Assembly: GCA_023145575.1 (NCBI GenBank)
Contig: JAGLDN010000241.1
Location: 1 to 5,786 of the forward strand
DNA length: 5,786 nucleotides
From: Psychromonas sp.
Lineage (GTDB): Bacteria > Pseudomonadota > Gammaproteobacteria > Enterobacterales > Psychromonadaceae
Reading direction: 5' to 3'
In this document: positions 1 to 5,715 of the stretch, in pieces
How positions within the stretch are numbered: position 1 is the stretch's first letter
How the letters are laid out: every line of letters begins with the position of its first letter
The notes under the pieces: model-generated
What the model was told of the DNA's origin: nothing
Database searches by the model: none
The model's input: the letters and a program-made list of their open reading frames with translations, nothing else
Program-made: the position numbers and the translations under genes

Positions 1-239
1 GAAAAGTGAGTAACAATTACCTTATATTATGCCTTGCTCTGATGTTCGAGCTAAAGCCTGACAGAGCACTTTGAAGTGACACGGGTATATAATACAACAT
101 CAGCAAAACAATGTGTACCAAGAGACCCGCATAAAATTGAAGCGTAATTGTTCTCTCGTGTTTAATAAAAACGTATCTTAACACGACTTGCCTCTTTAAA
201 CGTTCTATTTTTGAAATCACATAAGTATACTACCTCTTA
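1..239. other. Gene-free left flank of the IS30 relic
   Basis: I see no supportable gene here. A 67-residue minus-strand open frame (220-17, GTG start) has one hydrophobic stretch but no well-placed ribosome binding site and no recognisable family, so I do not call it. A 7-bp perfect inverted repeat, TGCTCTG at 35-41 and CAGAGCA at 62-68, could form a hairpin with a 20-nt loop. It has no T-run, so it is at best a weak terminator for a gene to the left. Confidence 0.5.
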
Positions 240-260
240 GATTCTATCCTCAAAGGCGTA
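240..260 (+). repeat. Left terminal inverted repeat of the IS30 relic
   Basis: Reading inward it begins GATTC, then ATC, TC, AA, GC and TA blocks separated by single mismatches. The reverse complement of 892-912 has the same blocks in the same spacing (16/21 identities). The outer GATTCAAT-like core resembles ends I know from IS30-family elements. Confidence 0.7.
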
Positions 261-342
261 GCTTAAATTAGTTGGAAAAGCAACCAGTTGAATATATATT
301 CCCTACCTTTCCTGTGACAAGACATGCAGATATAATAAAAAA

Positions 343-887
343 CATAAACAACTGACTGTCGAGCTAAGATACCAACTTTATGCCCTTAATAAAAGAACAA
401 TAAATAAAACCAAAATAGCCAAGCAACTTGGTGTCCATCAACCAACGATTTCACGAGAGTTTAAAAGCAACATTGGAAAGCGAGGTTATGTTATCGTGCT
501 ATTCAAAGCAATTACAAGGCGAACAAGAGCGGTTTCCTATCCAGTTATGACGCTTGAAACGATTGAATTATTGACGCCATTTAAGGATTTAGTTTTAACA
601 ATCACAACTGACAATGGTAAAGAATTTTCTTATCATAAAGAGGTTTCAGAATCGCTTGAATGTGATTGTTTTTTTACAGATCCTTACTGTTCATGGCAGC
701 GACGATTAAATGAAAATACCAATGAACGGCTTTGACAATATTGGTATAAATGTACAGCTTTTAAACTGATCCACGATGAAACAGTTTGTAGCAATTTAAT
801 TGAGTTAAATAACAGGTCATGAAAAATGATATGATACCAACGCCATTCGAAATAATGATGAAACGTATGCTAGCTCTTTCGGCATGA
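343..887 (+). pseudogene. IS30-family transposase, broken (deletion, three stops, frameshift)
   Basis: Translation from 343 gives the typical IS30 N-terminus: HKQLTVELRYQLYALNK, then a helix-turn-helix, IAKQLGVHQPTISREFK, ending at RGY (481-489). The frame then jumps to the far part of the catalytic core: ITRRTR, LTITTDNGKEF (second catalytic Asp) and SWQRRLNENTN (catalytic Glu). The middle, including the first catalytic Asp, is missing, perhaps 170-180 residues. Three stops lie in frame at 733-735, 820-822 and 832-834. The first two sit where IS30 proteins usually have Arg (NENTNGLIRQY and LNNRPRK), consistent with CGA to TGA changes. A one-base loss near 838-842 shifts the tail, PFEIMMKRMLALSA, into another frame that ends at 885-887. 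No in-frame ATG is left at the 5' end. Confidence 0.88.
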
Positions 888-891
888 CGAT

Positions 892-912
892 TATGCATTC
901 GACGATTGAATC
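892..912 (-). repeat. Right terminal inverted repeat of the IS30 relic
   Basis: It starts four bases after the TGA that ends the shifted transposase frame (885-887), as expected for an IS30 right end. Its reverse complement matches the left repeat at 16 of 21 positions. It contains TTGAAT at 906-911, but nothing resembling a -10 box stands at the right distance downstream. Confidence 0.7.
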
Positions 913-959
913 GGTCTTCTGTTTCTGCTTCTGTTTAATATAAATAAGGATATTCTAAT

Positions 960-2501
960 ATGAATTCTCTCCAAGAAAATAATTCAAGGAAAAATAAAAT
1001 GTCGCTGTTAAGTGCGACGCTACTCAGTACAACTTGTATGATTGGTTCAGGGTGGTTGTTTAGTTCACAATTAAGCGCTAAGGCTGCTGGTAACTGGGCA
1101 TTTTTGGCATGGATCCTTTCTGCAATATTGGCAGGAGCGGTAGGATTGTGTCTCTCCAAGGTAGTTGCAACTTTTCCTGTTCGAGGTGCCACAACACGAT
1201 CAAGCGCTTTATCGCACAATAATATTTTTGGTATGCCTTTTGCGTTTGCTAACTGGTTCGGCATAATGATGACGGTTGCGGCAGAAGCTCAAGCCACAAC
1301 ACAATATCTTGCATCATCGACCGGCTCAAAATTTTTAATATATAATCATAATTTAACTGGCCACGGGAAACTACTGGCATTATTATTATTACTTATTTAT
1401 CTTTTTATTAACTTTAAAGGTGTACAACGCCTTAGTAAAGTTAACAATATCATTACAGTTTTCAAAATATTCATTCCACTCTTTACTGTGATTATTTTTA
1501 TAATTGCAGGCCTAGATCACAGTGGAAACACAACTAACTTCATGCTTTCAACCAATAGTCATTTCGGACCAATTTCCGCCTTTTCTGCAATCACTGGTGC
1601 AGGTTTGCTTTACTCGTTCAATGGTTTTCAAACAAGTGTAGCCTATGCGAGCGAAATTAAAAATCCAAAACGTAACGTACCACTCTCAATGCTCTATTCA
1701 ATTTTAATTGTTTTAGCTTTATATTTGTTGCTCCAGTATGCATTTATGGTGGCTATACCACACGATAAATTACTTACTGAAGGGGGTTGGCAAGGCCTTC
1801 ATATGAGTTCACCATTGCTTAATTTGTCTATGCTACTTGGATTGAATTTTATGGCCATGTTATTAATTGCTGACAGTGTTATTAGCCCAACAGGTACAGG
1901 TTATGCTTATTTAGGTGCTTCATCTCGTATGCTGTATGCCATGTCGGCTGAAGGTCAAATGCCTCGCTGGATTGCAAAGTTATCTCCCATAAATAATTTT
2001 TCAAAGCGTTCCATGCTAATTAACTTTTTATTGGCTGCGATAATGTTATGGAATGCAAATAGTTGGTCAGGATTAATGATCATAGTCACAGGTTTTCATA
2101 TTATTGGTTACATGGCAGCGCCTGTGAGTATGGGAGCGATTACACCTAAAACTCGCATTTGGGGATTAATCGTCTTTGTCGTCACGAGTTTGATTATGCT
2201 AACTTTGTCACCAGTTGCTTTGTGGAATATTAATTTGTCATTAACGACCATCATGATTATTTATGCATTTATTCAGCACGAAGCAGGTATTAAACGCTTA
2301 CTAATTTATACTATTCCGTTTTTAAGCTACCTATGGGTACTGTATGCGACGAAAATTTTGTTTAGTCACAATCTCTCCTATTTTATTTTTAGTATAGTAG
2401 CTATCATTTTTTATATTTTCATTACCAATGGTAAATATGTTTCTTACTGCAAAGAATTTTCCGCAGTGAACGACATTAAAGAAAAATATGAAGCTCCTTA
2501 A
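960..2501 (+). CDS. APC-superfamily amino-acid permease
   Basis: Complete 513-residue, very hydrophobic protein predicted to sit in the inner membrane and move an amino acid or related amine by proton coupling or exchange. I cannot name the substrate. Family marks: the TM1 unwound segment IGSGWLF (residues 28-34, a GSG[I/W]F-type motif); FNGFQTSVAYASEIKNPKRN near 223-242, matching the APC TM6 and following loop, where a Glu precedes NPxRNxP; and SSRMLYAMSAEGQMPRW near 325-341, the usual SR-hxxAhxxxGxhP loop after TM8. Hydrophobic stretches are compatible with about 12 membrane segments (first near 15-35, then 45-67, 92-115, 134-152, 163-184, 205-230, 240-260 and further on). The length is normal for the family. 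The ATG at 960 is supported by AAGGA at 946-950, nine bases upstream. It stands alone, directly behind the IS30 relic and convergent with the M35-like gene. The GSGWLF form is a minority variant of TM1. Confidence 0.88.
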   Translation: MNSLQENNSRKNKMSLLSATLLSTTCMIGSGWLFSSQLSAKAAGNWAFLAWILSAILAGAVGLCLSKVVATFPVRGATTRSSALSHNNIFGMPFAFANWFGIMMTVAAEAQATTQYLASSTGSKFLIYNHNLTGHGKLLALLLLLIYLFINFKGVQRLSKVNNIITVFKIFIPLFTVIIFIIAGLDHSGNTTNFMLSTNSHFGPISAFSAITGAGLLYSFNGFQTSVAYASEIKNPKRNVPLSMLYSILIVLALYLLLQYAFMVAIPHDKLLTEGGWQGLHMSSPLLNLSMLLGLNFMAMLLIADSVISPTGTGYAYLGASSRMLYAMSAEGQMPRWIAKLSPINNFSKRSMLINFLLAAIMLWNANSWSGLMIIVTGFHIIGYMAAPVSMGAITPKTRIWGLIVFVVTSLIMLTLSPVALWNINLSLTTIMIIYAFIQHEAGIKRLLIYTIPFLSYLWVLYATKILFSHNLSYFIFSIVAIIFYIFITNGKYVSYCKEFSAVNDIKEKYEAP

Positions 2502-2624
2502 AGAATATTTATACCCAAGTGACAAAGTACCTTTACGTCGCGCGAATATATCAACATCATAACGGTTAACTTCACTCTTTTCTATTTCTTTAAAAAATGT
2601 CATATTTAGGGATTTTATACATGA

Positions 2625-2657
2625 TGAGTGTGTGAGATCATTTGAGCCACACACTTA
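2625..2657. repeat. Hairpin AGTGTGTG/CACACACT
   Basis: AGTGTGTG at 2627-2634 pairs with CACACACT at 2648-2655 (8 bp, 13-nt loop). A G-T pair and a T-A pair extend it to 2625/2657. Its right arm shares bases with the outer stem of the next hairpin, so the two structures are mutually exclusive at their junction. Function unknown. Confidence 0.45.
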
Positions 2658-2703
2658 GACCCATCACACCTGAAGATACTCGTTTCAGGTGTGATGGATC
2701 TAA
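2655..2703. terminator. Strong hairpin downstream of the permease, possible bidirectional terminator
   Basis: CCATCACACCTGAA (2661-2674) and its exact reverse complement (2684-2697) form a 14-bp perfect stem with a 9-nt loop. After one C/A mismatch the pairing continues for five more base pairs (TTAGA at 2655-2659 with TCTAA at 2699-2703). It lies about 155 bp beyond the permease stop, between convergent genes, so termination or mRNA 3'-end protection is the simplest role. There is no T-run on either side, so intrinsic termination is uncertain. A dispersed repeat is the alternative. Confidence 0.5.
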
Positions 2704-2776
2704 ACGTCAAAAGCAAGAAGATCCGACACTGGTTAAATCATGCCTTTTCAGTAATTATTCTTGCTTTTTAAACGTC
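2701..2776. mobile_element. 60-bp MITE-like element with 8-bp target duplication
   Basis: AAAAGCAAGAA (2709-2719) and TTCTTGCTTTT (2758-2768) are perfect 11-bp inverted repeats enclosing 38 bp. TAAACGTC stands directly outside each end (2701-2708 and 2769-2776), a perfect 8-bp direct repeat. Terminal inverted repeats bordered by an exact direct repeat are the classic mark of a transposition event. The inner part codes for nothing. No transposon family is identified; 8-bp duplications occur in several IS families. The competing view is a bidirectional terminator (A-tract, stem, T-tract), but the 38-nt loop is long for that and it would not explain the direct repeats. Confidence 0.55.
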
Positions 2777-2946
2777 GTGCATGACGTAATTATATGAAGT
2801 GTATTCATAAATTGATGGAGTAGATTATTTTAAATGTCTTCTATTGAAAGCACAAATATTTCAATGAAATTATTCAAAAAAGAACAAGCGATTTAATGTC
2901 TTGAGTCTCTTTTAACTTAATATCACTCCCTATAATTATAATTATA

Positions 2947-3729
2947 CTAAGGAGGCATAAAACTAAAAATAAAATTTTCCCAACATTTAGCATTTAAAAG
3001 TGCTTTATCAGGATCTTCTCGCGCTAACGTTATACAATTTCTTTTTTGATATACATCGCATTCGGAATCGTGACTGAGAAATGTTGTATTTAACACATAT
3101 TGGGTTAGCATTGCGTAGATATCTCGTGCTAAATCTGATATCAGATTAGATTTGTCAAGCATTGTTTGATTAACATATACATTCTTACCTTGTGTTCTAT
3201 ATCTTCTTAATAATGCAGGTCCTGTAGATTCAATCTCTAAAGATCCTATATGAAATAAATCTATAGACTTTTTATAAGGCAGGCATATGACGCGTTGATC
3301 GACAAATATCAGGGATTCGTTTGGATCAGTCATGACATTATGCATTTGCTTTAAGCCATTTTTTATTATCTCAAAACGATCTCGGTCAGTTAGTCCAACA
3401 AAACGATGAATTAGAGATACTCCGAACCATAAACTAGTTTTATCAATATGTTTAATAATGCCAGACACGCCACTATAAGTATGAACACAGGCTATTATTC
3501 CTTTTAGTGAACACTCAATGGCAAGAGCAAGTCCTAGCTTTAATCTAACTTTATCATCCTCAGAAAATGTATCAATTGAGTCTGGTTCGTGTAAATGTCT
3601 AAACATGACAAACATCGAAGACGAGGTTTCTTGTGTATCACACTTTTCATGTAAAAATAAATTCTTCTTGGGAGACGATCTTTTAAGGACATTTAAAGTT
3701 GATTTTTTGTATAAAGTTTCTGGTTTCAA
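2947..3729 (-). CDS. M35/aspzincin-like protein lacking the HExxH zinc motif (probable pseudoenzyme)
   Basis: 260 residues from a TTG start. Known M35 (deuterolysin, lysine-specific endopeptidase) proteins carry, in order, a WFG segment, a hydrophobic pair of strands, HExxH, GTxDxxYG, NC..LA..[DN]P.KA and NAD..EYF. This protein has WFG at 101-103, IFVDQRVICLPY at 141-152, STGPALL at 168-174, NCITLAREDPDKALLNAKCWENF at 231-253. Ungapped alignment from NC backward places YVLNT (211-215) on HExxH and DSECDVYQ (221-228) on GTxDxxYG. No HExxH occurs anywhere, so the zinc ligands and general base appear lost. There is no signal peptide or membrane segment, so it is probably cytosolic unless exported by a special route. 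The start is uncertain: TTG has a poor ribosome binding site, and an ATG at 3784-3782 lies in another frame (see findings). It is alone, convergent with the permease. Whether it is a working non-catalytic protein or a decaying gene cannot be told from one sequence. Confidence 0.62.
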   Translation of the reverse strand: MKPETLYKKSTLNVLKRSSPKKNLFLHEKCDTQETSSSMFVMFRHLHEPDSIDTFSEDDKVRLKLGLALAIECSLKGIIACVHTYSGVSGIIKHIDKTSLWFGVSLIHRFVGLTDRDRFEIIKNGLKQMHNVMTDPNESLIFVDQRVICLPYKKSIDLFHIGSLEIESTGPALLRRYRTQGKNVYVNQTMLDKSNLISDLARDIYAMLTQYVLNTTFLSHDSECDVYQKRNCITLAREDPDKALLNAKCWENFIFSFMPP

Positions 3730-3817
3730 AATTAATCCATTTATTTTAAATTTGTTGGCATTATTTGTAAATTCGTTTACTCATCTCTGAAAAGATAGGT
3801 TGCTATTTGAAAAGCTA

Positions 3818-3854
3818 TAAATTATTAGCCATGAAATCACTTACTAATAATTTA
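3818..3854. repeat. 11-bp perfect inverted repeat upstream of the M35-like gene
   Basis: TAAATTATTAG (3818-3828) and CTAATAATTTA (3844-3854) are exact reverse complements with a 15-bp spacer, about 35-90 bp upstream of the possible starts of the minus-strand gene. The place would suit a regulator site or a leader hairpin, but the sequence is AT-only except for one base per arm, so chance is possible in such AT-rich DNA. Confidence 0.4.
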
Positions 3855-3962
3855 CATAAAATTGGCAATCATTCACACTCAACAATAAAATAATAATTTT
3901 GATAAGTCTTGGACTGTTTATGGCCGTTACCGCAGGGAGACCTTGTGACGTGTGACTTTTGA

Positions 3963-3985
3963 TTGTGCTTGTGCTTGTGCTTGTG
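3963..3985 (+). repeat. Short tandem repeat (TTGTGC)n, 3.8 copies
   Basis: Three exact TTGTGC units followed by TTGTG. The array is bracketed by TTTGAT (3958-3963) and ATCAAA (3986-3991), a 6-bp inverted repeat, so it could sit in a loop. A hexamer array outside a gene can vary in length by slippage and would alter spacing in whatever control region it lies in. Confidence 0.75.
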
Positions 3986-4763
3986 ATCAAATAACTTCAC
4001 ACACTATTCACGTATACAATTCTTAAATATGACATTTTGTAAAAAAAAGTGAAGTTGACCATTTCAGTATTATTTTAATTATGATACTTCAAAATGAGAC
4101 ATGTAACTCGTTGCTGTGTCACATAATGTAATAGATCTTTCGGGTTTATATCAAAAATTACTGGCAAATAGAACGTCGGCAGCTTTGAATTTTATGTATT
4201 ACAGTATCGATAGGATGAATTCCAAATGTGTGGTCAACATAGCGCATGAAATTTATGTACATATAGGAGGGCTTTATTAAATATGATAAAAGAAAATCTT
4301 TTTAAAGACAGTGTATAGTGGCGCGTATAAAATGCAAAAAGCCAATTGGGCCTCAAAATGCATAGCTAAGATATTGTGTGGTTAACATTTAACAAATGCA
4401 TGATCCCGCCCTAAGCGTTAGGGCAAGACAGCCCATTCATAATAAAGCGAGTTGTAACTTGTTTTTATGTTTTATGGTGTAGTGCATTCGTCGAAAAATA
4501 AATCATAAATATTAAATTACTTTGCTGTGTTAAAAGACGTAATTCGCCATGCCCTACGTGTCGTTAGCCCAAAAGCCAGCTGCGTTACAATAATCGAAAA
4601 GGTCGTTTCCATTAACTCATGTTACGGCTTGATCGAAGATTCAAGTAAAAAGTTGCTAATATTAGTTAAAAAACTTGCAATAAAAGACTCATTCATTTTA
4701 AATAACCACAGGTTTAATTAACTATTAATATTGATAATTTATTTACCGTCATTGGTATACGAC

Positions 4764-4768
4764 TGGAG
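4764..4768 (+). promoter_or_regulatory. Ribosome binding site that decides the DUF3334 start
   Basis: TGGAG lies five bases before the ATG at 4774. The in-frame GTG at 4768 overlaps this site and would have no ribosome binding site of its own, so the ATG is preferred. Confidence 0.75.
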
Positions 4769-4773
4769 TGTTT

Positions 4774-5454
4774 ATGTCAAAGAATAAAACCATAACAACA
4801 GATGATATTTTACTAGTCTTATGTAACTCTGTAAAAACAGTATTAACCAAAGCCACTGCCAAACCAATCAATTATTCATCGATGGTGCAAAAGATTAATA
4901 AAACATGCTTAAAACCTGATTTAGGGTGTTTTGTGCTATTTGATGGTGGTTTTTCAGGGCTTATCATAATGAACTTCAGTGCAGATTCTGCTCTTGAAAT
5001 ATACCGTAATTATATGTTGAACATGGGCATGCAGGAGAATGAGCTTGCGACATCACATACTGCTGATGATGTTGCTGATATAATGGGCGAGTTAATGAAC
5101 CAGATTGCTGGTGATTTTACTGGGGTTGTTGGTCATGAATTACATACTTCAATTAGTCAAAATCAGCCTAAAATGTTAACCATTAACAAGCAAGTCATTT
5201 TATCTATTGATACAAACCTAGATCGCCCTCAAGCAAGACGCGTTACTTTTATGACAGAAAAAAATAATATTTTTTATCTCGAGCTTGCCATGGATAAAAC
5301 TGAATTCATTAAGCTCGCTAACTTTGAAGAGCGCCATGCATTTGATGCTGACAGTATTTTTGAAGAAGAAAAGAATAAACAAGATAAATCAAACAGCAAT
5401 ACACAAACGAAATCAAACAATGAAAATTTATTACTCGACGAGCTAGGTATCTAA
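4774..5454 (+). CDS. DUF3334 family protein, CheX-like fold inferred
   Basis: 226 residues, soluble, no signal peptide. From memory of the family, the N-terminus (SKNKTITTDDILLVLC), CLKPDLGCFVLFDGGFSGL (45-63), QPKMLTINKQVILSIDTNLD (131-150) and RRVTFMTEKNNIFYLELAMD (155-174) match DUF3334 proteins of Vibrio-type gammaproteobacteria, and the length is normal. Function is not established. I infer a CheX/CheC-like domain: two strands (FVLFDGGFSGLIIMNF, 53-68), a helix beginning SADSALEIY (69-77), then a long helix with GELMNQIAGDF (105-115) whose Glu106 and Asn109 form the ExxN motif that in CheX and CheC removes phosphate from CheY-P. If correct, it would act in the cytoplasm on a response regulator. 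The tail (about 195-226) is charged, low-complexity and probably disordered, and ends in a conserved-looking LLLDELGI. No chemotaxis or flagellar gene is next to it. An in-frame GTG at 4768 would add two residues. Confidence 0.88.
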   Translation: MSKNKTITTDDILLVLCNSVKTVLTKATAKPINYSSMVQKINKTCLKPDLGCFVLFDGGFSGLIIMNFSADSALEIYRNYMLNMGMQENELATSHTADDVADIMGELMNQIAGDFTGVVGHELHTSISQNQPKMLTINKQVILSIDTNLDRPQARRVTFMTEKNNIFYLELAMDKTEFIKLANFEERHAFDADSIFEEEKNKQDKSNSNTQTKSNNENLLLDELGI

Positions 5455-5571
5455 TTTTTAAAATAGATACCCTTGTGACGTAAAAGTGAAAATTCAGCAA
5501 GAGGAGTAGTACCAAGGTGCTAAGCATAAAATTACCCTCTCGATGCTTAACTGCGTTAATCAGCAAAGGTC

Positions 5572-5595
5572 GAATTAAAATAAAGACTTTAATTC
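5572..5595 (+). terminator. AT-rich hairpin after the DUF3334 gene, weak terminator candidate
   Basis: GAATTAAA (5572-5579) and TTTAATTC (5588-5595) form an 8-bp perfect stem with an 8-nt loop, 118 bp beyond the stop codon. It is GC-poor and has no T-run after it, so a terminator role is doubtful. A second inverted repeat, TAAGCAT/ATGCTTA at 5521-5527 and 5543-5549, lies just upstream. The remaining bases of 5455-5660 show no gene. Confidence 0.3.
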
Positions 5596-5660
5596 CTATG
5601 TAATTATTCTCAATACCTTCGCCAAAATGAGCGAGAATTTATTTTGTAGCAGAAACAAGT

Positions 5661-5715
5661 GAGCAGTTGCTAAAATATGTAATTCTGACAAACATATTTA
5701 TAGGAAGAACTGCTC
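5661..5715 (+). promoter_or_regulatory. Long imperfect leader hairpin abutting a start codon
   Basis: GAGCAGTT (5661-5668) pairs with AACTGCTC (5708-5715), and inside it AAATATGT (5673-5680) pairs with ACATATTT (5692-5699) around an 11-nt loop. The two 8-bp stems are separated by a 4-nt and 8-nt internal loop, and the larger side contains the ribosome binding site AGGA (5702-5705). The last paired base is directly before the ATG at 5716. Such a fold could limit translation from long read-through transcripts, as known for the transposase genes of IS10 and IS50. That role is inferred here. Confidence 0.5.

Larger units (their letters stand above)
240..912 (+). mobile_element. Decayed, internally deleted IS30-family insertion sequence
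   Basis: A 673-bp remnant bounded by imperfect terminal inverted repeats at 240-260 and 892-912 (16 of 21 positions match) around an IS30-type transposase pseudogene. Intact IS30 elements are about 1.1-1.2 kb, so roughly 0.5 kb has been lost, mostly from the middle of the transposase. The flanking bases (TTA left, GGT right) show no target duplication, so the outer boundaries may be off by a few bases or the site has drifted. With no working transposase it cannot move by itself. Its right end lies 47 bp from the permease start, so the insertion may have replaced that gene's upstream region. I found no convincing outward promoter in the right end. Confidence 0.82.
2502..2946. other. Intergenic space between convergent genes, rich in hairpins
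   Basis: No gene is seen in these 445 bp. The permease (+) and the M35-like gene (-) both end here, so transcription terminators are expected. The central part (2625-2776) holds three successive inverted repeats, listed separately. A perfect 16-bp AT-only palindrome lies at 2931-2946, immediately beyond the stop codon of the minus-strand gene. No inverted repeat here is followed by the long T-run of a textbook intrinsic terminator. Confidence 0.6.
3785..4773. other. Long intergenic region without a convincing gene
   Basis: Nearly 1 kb between divergent genes. It must hold the promoters of the M35-like gene (-) and the DUF3334 gene (+), but I find no -35/-10 pair good enough to call. Contents: an 11-bp inverted repeat (3818-3854), a TTGTGC tandem repeat (3963-3985), a perfect Shine-Dalgarno with only an 11-codon frame (4265-4318), and a small hairpin, GCCCTAA/TTAGGGC at 4408-4424 with a 3-nt loop. 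A 64-codon frame at 4527-4721 has a GTG start, no ribosome binding site and no recognisable domain. The content suggests worn-down former genes or mobile DNA. Confidence 0.55.

Noticed and set aside
17..220. 67-codon minus-strand frame with one hydrophobic segment
   Set aside because: GTG start with poorly spaced AGAGG, no family resemblance, and overlap with a hairpin-containing spacer. Hydrophobic runs are common in chance frames of AT-rich DNA.
2510..2523. Recurrent TATACCC-NN-GTGAC-like motif (also 5466-5479 and, inverted, 76-89)
   Set aside because: The copies differ at one or more positions, there is no longer shared flank, and the motif is short enough to recur by chance. A genome-wide count would settle it.
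2931..2946. 16-bp perfect palindrome made only of A and T
   Set aside because: Simple alternation of TATAATTA-like units in AT-rich DNA makes such palindromes likely by chance, and no T-run or GC stem supports termination.
3518..3790. 90-codon plus-strand frame opposite the M35-like gene
   Set aside because: Antisense shadow with no ribosome binding site. The minus strand carries the recognisable protein family.
3982..4001. TGTGA ... TCACA as a CRP site
   Set aside because: The half-sites are 10 bp apart instead of 6.
4270..4283. Resemblance of GGCTTTATTAAATA to the IS903-type end GGCTTTGTTGAATA
   Set aside because: Only 12 of 14 bases, no partner repeat on the other side and no IS5-family transposase sequence following.
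4387..4424. Possible integron attC site (ATTTAAC fits RYYYAAC, followed by CGTTAGGGC)
   Set aside because: The right half does not fit GTTRRRY, the span of 38 bp is below the usual attC length, and no L boxes or neighbouring cassettes are seen.
4527..4721. 64-codon plus-strand frame
   Set aside because: GTG start, no ribosome binding site, no recognisable domain and no coding-like conservation visible.
4731..4761. TTGATA and TATACG as a promoter for the DUF3334 gene
   Set aside because: Spacing is 19 bp, and transcription would start inside the ribosome binding site.
5318..5566. 82-codon minus-strand frame with a leucine-rich run
   Set aside because: Overlaps the 3' end of the DUF3334 gene antisense, and no ribosome binding site or family was recognised.
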